64,000 nucleotides of DNA. Origin: Clostridia bacterium (lineage in GTDB: Bacteria > Bacillota > Clostridia > Acetivibrionales > JAFADI01). The notes beneath the pieces were generated by a model. It was not told the origin of the DNA. It saw only the letters and a list, made by a program, of their open reading frames with translations, and did no database searches. The position numbers and the translations under genes are program-made. The DNA is taken from the NCBI GenBank assembly GCA_026418695.1, contig JAOAAU010000007.1, forward strand, positions 47,818-111,817, in the 5' to 3' direction. Of the stretch, positions 15,737 through 23,673 are shown piece after piece. Each line of letters opens with the position of its first letter. Position 1 is the stretch's first letter.

Positions 15737-17234
15737 AGTTCTCCACTTCCTTTCCAGCAGGAATCACCATGGTAATCACTGTTCCTATTCCTACTTTGCT
15801 GCTGATCTTAAACTCGGACCTTCCACTAAAATAGTTGCCTAATCTATTCATAACATTGGTAAGTCCTATTCCGGTCGTATGTCCGGCATACATTTCTTCT
15901 TCCATGTTCATCATCCGGCGGATCTTATCCCTTGGGATTCCTACTCCATTATCAATGATTTTTACAATCACCCGGGCTCCCTTCCTGGACACTTTGATTC
16001 TCAGCTTCCCTCCGTTTTCCTTAGGCTCAAGCCCGTGGATGATGGAGTTCTCAACTAATGGCTGAATAGTGAAACATGGGATCAGGACTGCGTCCGTTTG
16101 AGTCTGGCATTTGACATCCAGCTTGATGCGCTCCCCAAAACGGTACTGCTGGATGTACATATATTCCATGGTGATATCAAGTTCCTTCTCCAGTGTCGTA
16201 CTTTTATCGGATTTTCCAAGGTTGTACCGGAATAGTGTTGACAAGGCTTGAATGAGTTTTGTTGTATTCTCCGCCTGTTCAAACATCGCCGTCCGTGAAA
16301 TGATATTCAGTGTATTAAATAAAAAATGCGGATTGATTTGGGATTGAAGTGCAAGAAACTCTGCATCCTTCAGAAGCTGCTGCATTTTTATGTTTTTCAG
16401 CTCCTCATCATGGAGCTTTCTTTCCAGGTTGGATTTCTCCGTCAAGTCCTCTACCAGCTGCTTGATGCTGACATTCATCTTGTTGAAGGAGCTTGCCAAT
16501 ATTCCAACCTCATCCGTAGATTTAACCACAACCTCCTTCACATCCAGATCACCTTTGGACATCTTCTGAGACGCTGCAGCCAGCTTTCGGATCGGTTTTG
16601 TCAAATACGCTGAAAAAATCAGAGCGAAGGCAAGACACAATACCGAGATGGCAATAATACTAACTAAAGTAATGATCTTTACATTATTCGCTTTGGGTAC
16701 GATCTGGTTGCTGAAAGCCCAATTTCCCTCCTTCAGGGTTATATACAGCAGCTGCTGAACGTATCCCTTGATGTAATCATTGATATGAACCGCATCATAA
16801 AAGGCCTTGTAATAATCCTCATCTCGTTCCATCCGCATACCGATGGCGGAATCACATCCCTCAAAATAGGAGGCGGTAGAATTTTTTATTGCATTAATCT
16901 GGAGATATGTATCCAGACTGTCTGTTTCCTTGTCTATCTCAGCAATCAGCTCATTGATCATCTTTACGCTGGCACGGTATTTATCAAGATCCTCCCGGCT
17001 CATTTCCCGGATAAATCTCTCTACATACTGCTTGTTATCGGAAATATCATTAAAGAGCTTGTTGATTTTATAATACTTACTCAGATAGTGGTAATATTTA
17101 TTCATGAAGCCGACCGTAGTCTGCTGGCTGTAAAAGCTGATCAAGCTGACAAACAAGATAATGATGGCAAAGAAAAATAGCTGCTTGTTCTTGATGGAAA
17201 GCATGTACCAGTAATCCCTGATGGTTTTGAACAT
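15729..17234 (-). CDS. YesM-type sensor histidine kinase
   Basis: A 501-aa kinase with TM1 at about 20-38, a short extracytoplasmic helical region of about 150 aa, TM2 at about 190-212 and HAMP (about 213-265, LTKPIRKLAAASQKMSKGDLDV). The His_kinase motif LQSQINPHFLFN lies near 298. The ATPase domain has PLVENSIIHGLEP, DNGVGI and GIGLTNV. It is the partner of the overlapping YesN-type gene. The start has GGAG nine bases upstream, 15 bp after the stop of the small kinase-like gene. Its sensor is smaller than the Cache-type sensors of the two other YesM homologs in this window, so its signal may differ. Confidence 0.92.
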   Translation of the reverse strand: MFKTIRDYWYMLSIKNKQLFFFAIIILFVSLISFYSQQTTVGFMNKYYHYLSKYYKINKLFNDISDNKQYVERFIREMSREDLDKYRASVKMINELIAEIDKETDSLDTYLQINAIKNSTASYFEGCDSAIGMRMERDEDYYKAFYDAVHINDYIKGYVQQLLYITLKEGNWAFSNQIVPKANNVKIITLVSIIAISVLCLAFALIFSAYLTKPIRKLAAASQKMSKGDLDVKEVVVKSTDEVGILASSFNKMNVSIKQLVEDLTEKSNLERKLHDEELKNIKMQQLLKDAEFLALQSQINPHFLFNTLNIISRTAMFEQAENTTKLIQALSTLFRYNLGKSDKSTTLEKELDITMEYMYIQQYRFGERIKLDVKCQTQTDAVLIPCFTIQPLVENSIIHGLEPKENGGKLRIKVSRKGARVIVKIIDNGVGIPRDKIRRMMNMEEEMYAGHTTGIGLTNVMNRLGNYFSGRSEFKISSKVGIGTVITMVIPAGKEVENFV

Positions 17235-17249
17235 ACGCCGGTTCTCCTC

Positions 17250-17822
17250 TTATATAGGAATCCTTATTTGTACTGATGTGCCTTTACTCGGGCAGCTCAT
17301 GATGTTGACTGTTTCAGGAGAGTTAAAAAAGGCAGAAAGTCTTTTGACTGTTGAAAGTATGGTCCCGTAAAGCATATTACAGCTATTTTCATGCATGGAT
17401 TTCTCCGGTTCAAACCCGCAGCCGTTATCATTGATTTCAATATCCAGTGAGTTGTCCGTCCTTTTCACTGATATTTTAAATTCCCTCGTTCCCTCAGTGG
17501 TCTCAAAGGCATGATACAATGCATTTTCAACAAAGGTCATCAGGGTGTAATGAGGAATATAGCAAGACAATGCTTCTGTATCGATATCCATCTGATATTG
17601 CAGGGAATCCCCAAAACGCATTTTAAAAATATCGAGAAAATTTTCAACCGCTTTGATTTCTTCATTAACCGTAAGCAACTGGTTTTCTCTTGATGTTTTA
17701 TAACGGATACTGTTGATAACTTTTCCTGTATGTTTCTGAGTCTGACCGGCGTTTTCCATCGCCGCAAGTCTAGAGATACTGTTCAGATGCAACATGAGGT
17801 TATCCAGAAAGTGCTTTTTCAT
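17250..17822 (-). CDS. Stand-alone soluble histidine-kinase core, degenerate lid
   Basis: A 190-aa protein made only of the His_kinase plus ATPase part of the YesM/LytS family. MKKHFLDNLMLHLNSISRL corresponds to the NPHFLYNTLN motif and keeps the His and final Asn. FVENALYHAFE is the N box and DNGCGF the G1 box. The G2 region (YGTILSTVKRLSAFF) lacks the usual GxGL. There is no membrane or sensor part. I start at ATG 17822, eight bases after GGAGG, not at the track's ATG two codons earlier. It begins the three-gene run with the full YesM kinase and the YesN regulator. It may modulate that pair, for instance by dimerising with the kinase; activity is uncertain. Confidence 0.75.
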   Translation of the reverse strand: MKKHFLDNLMLHLNSISRLAAMENAGQTQKHTGKVINSIRYKTSRENQLLTVNEEIKAVENFLDIFKMRFGDSLQYQMDIDTEALSCYIPHYTLMTFVENALYHAFETTEGTREFKISVKRTDNSLDIEINDNGCGFEPEKSMHENSCNMLYGTILSTVKRLSAFFNSPETVNIMSCPSKGTSVQIRIPI

Positions 17823-17936
17823 AACCATAACCTCCCTTGCCCATTTGGCTTCATTCTATCATATTCAACCAATCACCATCAACAAACTACTGTTTTTAGG
17901 GGAATATTAACAACCGCTCCAAATTATGCCCTGGTT

Positions 17937-17978
17937 CCAAAGAACAGCCCGTTAATGGATTAACGGGCTGTTCTTTGG
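17937..17978 (-). terminator. Perfect 20-bp palindrome after uxaA
   Basis: CCAAAGAACAGCCCGTTAAT pairs perfectly with ATTAACGGGCTGTTCTTTGG across a 2-base centre. It begins 2 nt after the uxaA stop. The upper stem is GC-rich and the flank has a short T-rich arm (TTCTTTGG), so it can act as the terminator of uxaB-uxaA, possibly in both directions. Confidence 0.7.
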
Positions 17979-17980
17979 TA

Positions 17981-19477
17981 CTATAGGGTTACGCCATCTT
18001 TAAATATCGCTATTTCTCTATAACCGTTGATTTCATTCTTGGCTTTGATTTCACCGGATGCAGTCTTGCTCACAAATTCTAGGAAATCAAACTTCAGCCG
18101 GCTGATATCTTTGCCATCAAGGATCTGCCCGGCATCAAAGTCGATCCAGGCTTTCTTCCGCTCAGCCAGGTCGGTATTGGTGGAAATCTTTATGGTAGGA
18201 ACCGGAGCTCCCAGCGGTGTTCCTCTTCCTGTAGTGAAAAGTATGAGGTGAGCTCCTGAAGCCATGAGTGCCGTTACTGCTACAATATCATTTCCCGGCC
18301 CCCGGAGGAGGTTCAATCCGGGGGCTTTTACCGGTTCTCCATAATCCAGTACATCTACGACATTCCCAACTCCACCCTTTTGGGTGCATCCTAGAGATTT
18401 TTCTTCCAAAGTAGAGATCCCACCCTTTTTATTCCCGGGGGACGGATTATCATAAATCACCTGATCGTGTTTGATATAGTATTCCTTAAATCCATTGATC
18501 AGCTCTACCGCTTTATTGAATATCTCCCCGTTAATGCATCGGTTCATGAGGATGGTTTCAGCTCCAAACATTTCAGGAACCTCTGTGAGGATGGAAGTAC
18601 CTCCTTGTTCAATAAGAAGGTCAGAAAGTGTGCCTACCAGAGGATTGGCTGTAATCCCAGAGAAAGCGTCGGATCCGCCGCATTTTAGACCGACGATCAA
18701 CTTTGAGAGGGGACAGTCCTGCCTTTTTTGCGTAGAAGCATATTCAATCAATTCCTCAATCAGCTTCAATCCCTCTTCAATTTCGTCTTCCACCTCTTGA
18801 GTCACAAGGAATTTCACCCTCTTCGGATCATATTCTCCGAGAACCTTTTTGAATTCCGGAATGTTATTGTTCTCACAGCCAAGCCCCAGGACCAGAACTC
18901 CGGCTGCATTGGGGTGGTGGACCATGCCCGCAAGAATCTTCTGTGTATTCACCTGGTCATCTCCCATTTGAGAGCAGCCATAGGGATGAGGAAACGCAAA
19001 TATACCATCCGTATTGCCGTCAAACCTCAAATTTGCTTGCTTGGCAAGGAGTTCTGAAGTCTTGTTCACACAGCCTACGGTGTTTACAATCCATATCTCA
19101 TTTCTTATTCCAACCTTCCCATCCGCACGAACATATCCCTTAAATGTTCTAGAAGGCTTTTCGCCCTCAAAGTTACTGAGCCCCGGATTATAGGAATAGT
19201 CTAGAATCCCTTCAAGATTGGTTTTTATATTATGGGTATGCACATATTCTCCTGCAGAGATTGACCTTGTTGCATGTCCTATGGGGAACCCATACTTGAC
19301 CACATCTTCACCGGAAGGGATGTCTTTAAAAGCGACCTTATGTCCCTTATCAATATCTTCAAATGCAGTGATTACAGCATCTTCAAACTCAATGTTTTCT
19401 CCCTTTCTGATATCCGCAAGGGCAACCGCTACATTATCTTTATCATGAATCTTCAATATCTTGCTTTTTCCGTTCAT
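17981..19477 (-). CDS. uxaA: Altronate dehydratase
   Basis: About 498 aa. The N-terminal SAF-type domain (about 8-95) holds VALADIRKGENIEF and GFPIGHATRSISAGEYVHTHNIKT. The C-terminal altronate/galactarate dehydratase domain starts with GYVRADGKVGIRNEIWIVNTVGCVN and includes PYGCSQMG, VLGLGCENNN, GLKCGGSDAFSGITANP and LLRGPGNDIVAVTALMASGAH. It dehydrates D-altronate to KDG in the cytoplasm with iron. It joins the galacturonate route to KdgK and KdgA. It follows uxaB by 32 bp. The start used is ATG 19477; the track begins at a TTG one codon earlier. Confidence 0.96.
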   Translation of the reverse strand: MNGKSKILKIHDKDNVAVALADIRKGENIEFEDAVITAFEDIDKGHKVAFKDIPSGEDVVKYGFPIGHATRSISAGEYVHTHNIKTNLEGILDYSYNPGLSNFEGEKPSRTFKGYVRADGKVGIRNEIWIVNTVGCVNKTSELLAKQANLRFDGNTDGIFAFPHPYGCSQMGDDQVNTQKILAGMVHHPNAAGVLVLGLGCENNNIPEFKKVLGEYDPKRVKFLVTQEVEDEIEEGLKLIEELIEYASTQKRQDCPLSKLIVGLKCGGSDAFSGITANPLVGTLSDLLIEQGGTSILTEVPEMFGAETILMNRCINGEIFNKAVELINGFKEYYIKHDQVIYDNPSPGNKKGGISTLEEKSLGCTQKGGVGNVVDVLDYGEPVKAPGLNLLRGPGNDIVAVTALMASGAHLILFTTGRGTPLGAPVPTIKISTNTDLAERKKAWIDFDAGQILDGKDISRLKFDFLEFVSKTASGEIKAKNEINGYREIAIFKDGVTL

Positions 19478-19509
19478 CAACTACATCCTCCTTCCTTTTG
19501 CTGAGTTCA

Positions 19510-21036
19510 TTAATCCAAGATCAAGTCTTTTAATGCTTTTTCTATTCCAAAGGAAAGAATCTCAAACAGGTATTCGGTCACAAGTTCAGCAAATCCCTTC
19601 ACTTCATTAAGATCCCTTCCCCACCAGTCCGTCTTTGCAAGGAGTTTTGAAACAATGAGTCCCAATCCTTCCTTTGTACCGTCAAAGTCGGACCACTGCT
19701 GTTTAAAAAACTCCAGTACGGGCATATCATCGTTGATCTTATATTCACTGCCGTTTCTGGTCCCGATGAGCGCACCCTCTTTTACTTCAGAACCTTTATA
19801 GAAGGCAAAAAGTGCAGCCAGTGAGAATGTCAAAATCTTTGGCAGTTTCTTTTTTCTTTCAACATATTCCAGAATGGACGGCAGTACCCTGGTCTTGAAT
19901 TTAGAAGTCGAATTTAATGAAATACTCAGAAGGTAATGCTTGATAAACGGATTTGCAAACCTCTCCAAAACATCCTTTGCAAACTGTGCAAGCTCGCTTT
20001 CAGGCAGGTCCAGGGTAGGAATAATTTCATCAAAAATTCCTTTTCTCATAAAGGTGCTGATTAATTTATCATCCATACACTCTTTCACTGTATCCAGGCC
20101 GTAAAGGTAGGCCGCCAATACAGTCATTGTATGTGCGCCATTCAGAATTCTAACTTTTCTGGTTCTGTACGGTGTCATATCATCTGTCCAGATCACGTTC
20201 AGTCCGGATTTTGTAAAGGGCAGCTCTTCAGCAAGCTTCTTATCCCCTTCAATCACCCACAGGTGAAAAATCTCTCCTGTATCAAGCAGGTTATCCTTAT
20301 ATCCGAGTTCCTCAGTGATTGTCTGTACTTCATCTCTGGGGTAGCCGGTAACAATTCTGTCTACCAAGGTGTTCAAGAAGTAATTCGCTTTTTCGATCCA
20401 GTTGATGAATTCACTTCCCAAATTCCATTCTTTTGCCAGTCTTAATACAATGTTTTTAAGGTTATCTCCGTTTCTATCGATCAGTTCACAGGGGATAATG
20501 ATGAAACCCTTGGACATGTCCCCCGCGAACACCTTGAATCTTTGATGTAAGAAAACTGTGAGTTTACCTGGAAATGACGCTGGCGGAGCATCTTCAAACC
20601 TGTCTTCCGCGTTATATGCAATCCCGGCTTCCGTGGTATTGGATACAATTACCCTTAATTCCGGATTTTCAGCAAGTTTCATGTAATCCCGGTAATCCTC
20701 ATACATATTAACGCCCCTGCTGATCGCCGTAATCATCTCTCTGTTGTTCACAACTTCTCCGTTCTGGATTCCTCTTAAGAGTAAGGTGTAAAGACCATTC
20801 TGCTCGTTGATCATAGGAATCATCCCCTGGCTGATAGGCTGTACAACAACAATGCTGCCGTTGAAGATACCTTGATGATTCATCCTGTTAAACATCCAGT
20901 CTACAAACCCTCTTAGAAAGTTACCTTCCCCGAATTGCAGTACTTTTTCCGGAAGTTTTCCCATTGTTCCTGCAGCTACATTTTCCGGTATTTTGATTTG
21001 ACCTTTCTCTATACGTGCTCTGCTTAACGTCTCCAT
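19510..21036 (-). CDS. uxaB: Tagaturonate reductase (altronate oxidoreductase)
   Basis: A 508-aa member of the long-chain mannitol dehydrogenase family. The UxaB-type start is KVLQFGEGNFLRGFVDWMFNRMN, followed by GIFNGSIVVVQPISQG. The central VDRIVTGYPRDEV and the catalytic-region motif VRILNGAHTMTVLAAYLYGL are visible. It reduces D-tagaturonate to D-altronate with NADH. With uxaA it forms a two-gene unit. The isomerase UxaC, which makes tagaturonate from galacturonate, is not in this window. The ribosome site (GGGGG) is modest. Confidence 0.95.
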   Translation of the reverse strand: METLSRARIEKGQIKIPENVAAGTMGKLPEKVLQFGEGNFLRGFVDWMFNRMNHQGIFNGSIVVVQPISQGMIPMINEQNGLYTLLLRGIQNGEVVNNREMITAISRGVNMYEDYRDYMKLAENPELRVIVSNTTEAGIAYNAEDRFEDAPPASFPGKLTVFLHQRFKVFAGDMSKGFIIIPCELIDRNGDNLKNIVLRLAKEWNLGSEFINWIEKANYFLNTLVDRIVTGYPRDEVQTITEELGYKDNLLDTGEIFHLWVIEGDKKLAEELPFTKSGLNVIWTDDMTPYRTRKVRILNGAHTMTVLAAYLYGLDTVKECMDDKLISTFMRKGIFDEIIPTLDLPESELAQFAKDVLERFANPFIKHYLLSISLNSTSKFKTRVLPSILEYVERKKKLPKILTFSLAALFAFYKGSEVKEGALIGTRNGSEYKINDDMPVLEFFKQQWSDFDGTKEGLGLIVSKLLAKTDWWGRDLNEVKGFAELVTEYLFEILSFGIEKALKDLILD

Positions 21037-21166
21037 CGTTTAGCCCCCTGTTATTCTCTATTGGATTTCATTTTCTTTCCCTATACTTCTACTATACAAC
21101 AATGGATTTGCAAATTTCTTTGCGGAAGTTGACTAATTTAATGCAAATATTGCTGTTGTTTTTATA

Positions 21167-21233
21167 GGGGGACATTCCTTCACTTTTATCAAAATTGGTC
21201 AAGATTTGTTAGCAATTTGTGCGGGACAGTCCT
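21167..21233. repeat. GGGGACATTCC / GGGACAGTCC motif pair
   Basis: GGGGGACATTCC (21167-21178) and GGGACAGTCCT (21223-21233) share one consensus, GGGGACA(T/G)TCCT. The same motif recurs at 22641, 27029, 27121 and 27202. The reverse form 30 bp from the other flank of the RAYT gene makes this look like the end marks of a RAYT-mobilised unit. Confidence 0.55.
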
Positions 21234-21365
21234 CCATTCTTAACAGTTTTACCGCACTTATAGGAAAAATCTTAAAAAACACTCGAGAATTTCGAATAGT
21301 ATTTTCTTTTCACAAGTAATGATTATAGATAGAAACATTGAGAGTCAATCGTGTGATTGAAGAGA

Positions 21366-21410
21366 CAGAAGTATTCGTGAATTTAATGCATTAAAAAAAG
21401 AATACTTCTG
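21366..21410. repeat. 11-bp inverted repeat near the RAYT gene
   Basis: CAGAAGTATTC and GAATACTTCTG are perfect arms around a 23-bp AT-rich loop, about 240 bp after the RAYT stop. It could be a terminator for the transposase message or a hairpin of the kind that Y1 transposases bind. Confidence 0.45.
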
Positions 21411-21651
21411 ATGGAAGAATTTAATTTTGATATATCATTTAGAAGTGCTATCTTCTCTGCAACATATATGATAAATCTTTTTGATCGCGTTTCAATTACC
21501 TTGAATTAAGTTCGCGAAGAAAAACGTCCTTGAGAAATCATTTTTATGATTCATATAAACCAAATTATAAAATGAAAAGCTTACTGCAGGAAGTTTGGCT
21601 AGATAAGCTAATTACAACTCCTGCTTTTGATTCATGAAAACAAACCCTCTA

Positions 21652-22575
21652 CTAAATTGAAAGTACCAATTGATTAAACAACTTCCGCAGATCTTTATCC
21701 CTTTTATACAGTTCGAATCCCTTTGTACAGAGTCTTGATATCCCCGAGAGTGTCATATTTCCAATGATCTGACAAATATCCCGGTAAGAAAAGTTGCATA
21801 ATGCTCGCAATAAGAATGCACTGGCCGCCCTCAATTCAGAAATCTGGCGATTATACTTAATCCCCAAAATGTCCCTGTTTGGAAGTCCGTATCTCCGAGA
21901 AACTGCATCCAAAACAGATTGGGGTTTTGTTTCGCGGAAAATTATTTTTCTTTCATTTTTGTATTCATTAGTAACCACCCGATAAAGGCAATTCTTCATT
22001 TCTTTGCTTGTTAGTCCATCCTTCCTCTTTGCTACAAATTCTACATACCTTTGAACTGCCTTTTTGGATTTTCCTACATTAAAAATGCCGAGAATGAACG
22101 TAGTATCAACTAATTTGTATAAATCCTTTCTTGCACCCATGTAGATTCCCATGGACGAAAAAGGGTACTCATATTCCCGTCCTCTATAACCTTCGATGTC
22201 TTGAGGATTATTGTGAATATACGCAGATACCGCTAGGTTATATGTATCTGAAGATATAACCTTACTCTCAAACCTTCCTTGAAAAAGATGTCCATGACGA
22301 CCATACTTTCTATTGTAATAGACTACATATGCAGTATTTAGGCAAAGCATAAATCTGGAAAGATCAAATCCCTTAGGGTCAAAGTGCAGGTGCAGATGGT
22401 TATTCATAAGGCAATAACCATAAACAGAACACTGAAACTTGTCACAGTATTTTTTTAACAGTCCCAAATAATAATTTTTATCGTCCTCATCTCTAAAAAG
22501 AAGCAGTTCGCTCATGCTTCGGCACATAACGTGAAATATTGCACTAATCGGTTTTATTCGAGCTATTCTGGACAT
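21652..22575 (-). CDS. REP-associated tyrosine transposase (RAYT, Y1_Tnp family)
   Basis: About 307 aa from ATG 22575, which has GGGGAGG eight bases upstream; the track's start 12 codons earlier includes that site. The Y1 domain shows IFHVMCRSMSELLLFRDEDDK, YCLMNNHLHLHF with the His-hydrophobic-His (HUH) pair near 55, YGRHGHLFQGRFESKVI, and the putative catalytic Tyr in VSAYIHNNP (about 116). The C-terminal third has a helix-turn-helix (FSYRDICQIIGNMTLSGISRLCTKG), as in RAYT proteins rather than plain IS200. It would nick single-stranded DNA at palindromic repeats. No terminal IS structure was recognised, but matching short motifs flank the gene. Confidence 0.92.
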   Translation of the reverse strand: MSRIARIKPISAIFHVMCRSMSELLLFRDEDDKNYYLGLLKKYCDKFQCSVYGYCLMNNHLHLHFDPKGFDLSRFMLCLNTAYVVYYNRKYGRHGHLFQGRFESKVISSDTYNLAVSAYIHNNPQDIEGYRGREYEYPFSSMGIYMGARKDLYKLVDTTFILGIFNVGKSKKAVQRYVEFVAKRKDGLTSKEMKNCLYRVVTNEYKNERKIIFRETKPQSVLDAVSRRYGLPNRDILGIKYNRQISELRAASAFLLRALCNFSYRDICQIIGNMTLSGISRLCTKGFELYKRDKDLRKLFNQLVLSI

Positions 22576-22640
22576 TCCTCCTACCTCCCCCCACATTTTA
22601 CCATAGAACATAAGTTTTGTAAATAAATGGTATTTAGACA

Positions 22641-22652
22641 GGAATGTCCCCG
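22641..22652. repeat. RAYT-associated motif, inverted copy
   Basis: GGAATGTCCCCG is the reverse complement of the GGGGACATTCC motif at 21167. It lies about 65 bp before the RAYT start, so the gene is bracketed by inverted copies. It falls within 5 bp of the stop of the neighbouring AraC gene. Confidence 0.55.
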
Positions 22653-22656
22653 ACTT

Positions 22657-23505
22657 TTACTTTAAAGATTTTCTATAATTCAGCGGTGAGCAGCCGGCAA
22701 GATCCTTAAAGATTCTATTAAAATTCGCTACACTCCCAAACCCCGACAGTTCGGCTACCTGTATGACTTTAAGACTTTTATCCGATAAAAGCTTCTGAGC
22801 TTCCCTTACCCGTACATTATTCACATATTCAACCAGGGTAAAGCCTGTTGTCTCCTTGAATATCCGGCTTAGGTAATAGGGACTGATATAAAATAGCTCT
22901 GATATTCGGGGAATGGCCAATAGTTCAGAATAGTGTGCATTGATATATTGGACAACTTCTGAAACCTTTTCATGTTTTGGACGGATAGAAACATAGGCAT
23001 GCTCGTCATAATGTTCCATAGTCCTTGCAATAAACACCAGCAGCTTCATTAAAAGCCCTTGTAAGCAAGTCTCAAAGCCCAAGGACTGTTTTAATATTTC
23101 CTCATTCATATCCTGAATGATTTTTTCAACGACCTGCTGCTCTTTGAGGGAAAGACCAAGGACACAATGATTTTTTCGGTGCAGCAAATCCAGCAATCGA
23201 TCCATAGATCCGTTGGAAGTGGCAACGAAATCCCTTTTAAAATATACCAGGATTCTTTCATGGTCCGGAAGGTCTGCGTCTGTTGTCTTATGCAGTTCTC
23301 CCTGGTTCACAAATACCAGATGGCCTTTTTTAATTTTGAAAAATCGATCTTTGATAAAATAATATCGCTCACCGGAAACAAGGTAATAGATTTCATATTT
23401 TTCATGGACATGTTTTTCCGGCATGGAAAAGAATCCTGTTACTTTGCTGCTGGATATGGAAAAACCATCATTATTGGCAGTATAAGTCTCAATATTGGTA
23501 TTCAT
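22657..23505 (-). CDS. AraC-family regulator with cupin sensor domain
   Basis: About 282 aa from ATG 23505 (GAGGGGG seven bases upstream); the track starts at an in-frame GTG five codons earlier. The N-terminal half is an AraC-type cupin (EKHVHEKYEIYYLVSGERYYF, KKGHLVFVNQGELHKT). The C-terminal 100 residues form two helix-turn-helix motifs (LAIPRISELFYISPYYLSRIFKETTGFTLVEYV and VAELSGFGSVANFNRIFKDLAGCSPLNYRKS). It is divergent from the GH105-GH28 pair across about 170 bp and is the obvious candidate to control them in response to a sugar ligand. Confidence 0.92.
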   Translation of the reverse strand: MNTNIETYTANNDGFSISSSKVTGFFSMPEKHVHEKYEIYYLVSGERYYFIKDRFFKIKKGHLVFVNQGELHKTTDADLPDHERILVYFKRDFVATSNGSMDRLLDLLHRKNHCVLGLSLKEQQVVEKIIQDMNEEILKQSLGFETCLQGLLMKLLVFIARTMEHYDEHAYVSIRPKHEKVSEVVQYINAHYSELLAIPRISELFYISPYYLSRIFKETTGFTLVEYVNNVRVREAQKLLSDKSLKVIQVAELSGFGSVANFNRIFKDLAGCSPLNYRKSLK

Positions 23506-23673
23506 GGAATTCCCCCTCACCTCTTATTATACCACAATCCACCACTCAAAAGACAAAATTTGATGAATTTTTATAAATCAAAGCACAATTTGCGCAGATA
23601 TTGCCATAGCAATCTCCTATAATATTTACATAACCAGAAATTCAATATTTCTTTAAATATAGGGAGGGTCAAT

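Larger units (their letters stand above)
21037..21651. other. 615-bp gene-free region between uxaB and the RAYT gene
   Basis: AT-rich with no supported ORF. It should hold the uxaB promoter near its left side; on the minus strand TTGCAA and TATAGT-like boxes are visible but badly spaced. It also holds two RAYT-associated motifs (21167, 21223) and an 11-bp inverted repeat (21366-21410). The rest shows nothing I can name. Confidence 0.6.

Noticed and set aside
17250-17822. Small kinase-like gene as a frameshifted piece of the neighbouring kinase
   Set aside because: The downstream kinase has its own complete core, and the small gene has a proper ribosome site and stop, so a simple split gene does not fit.
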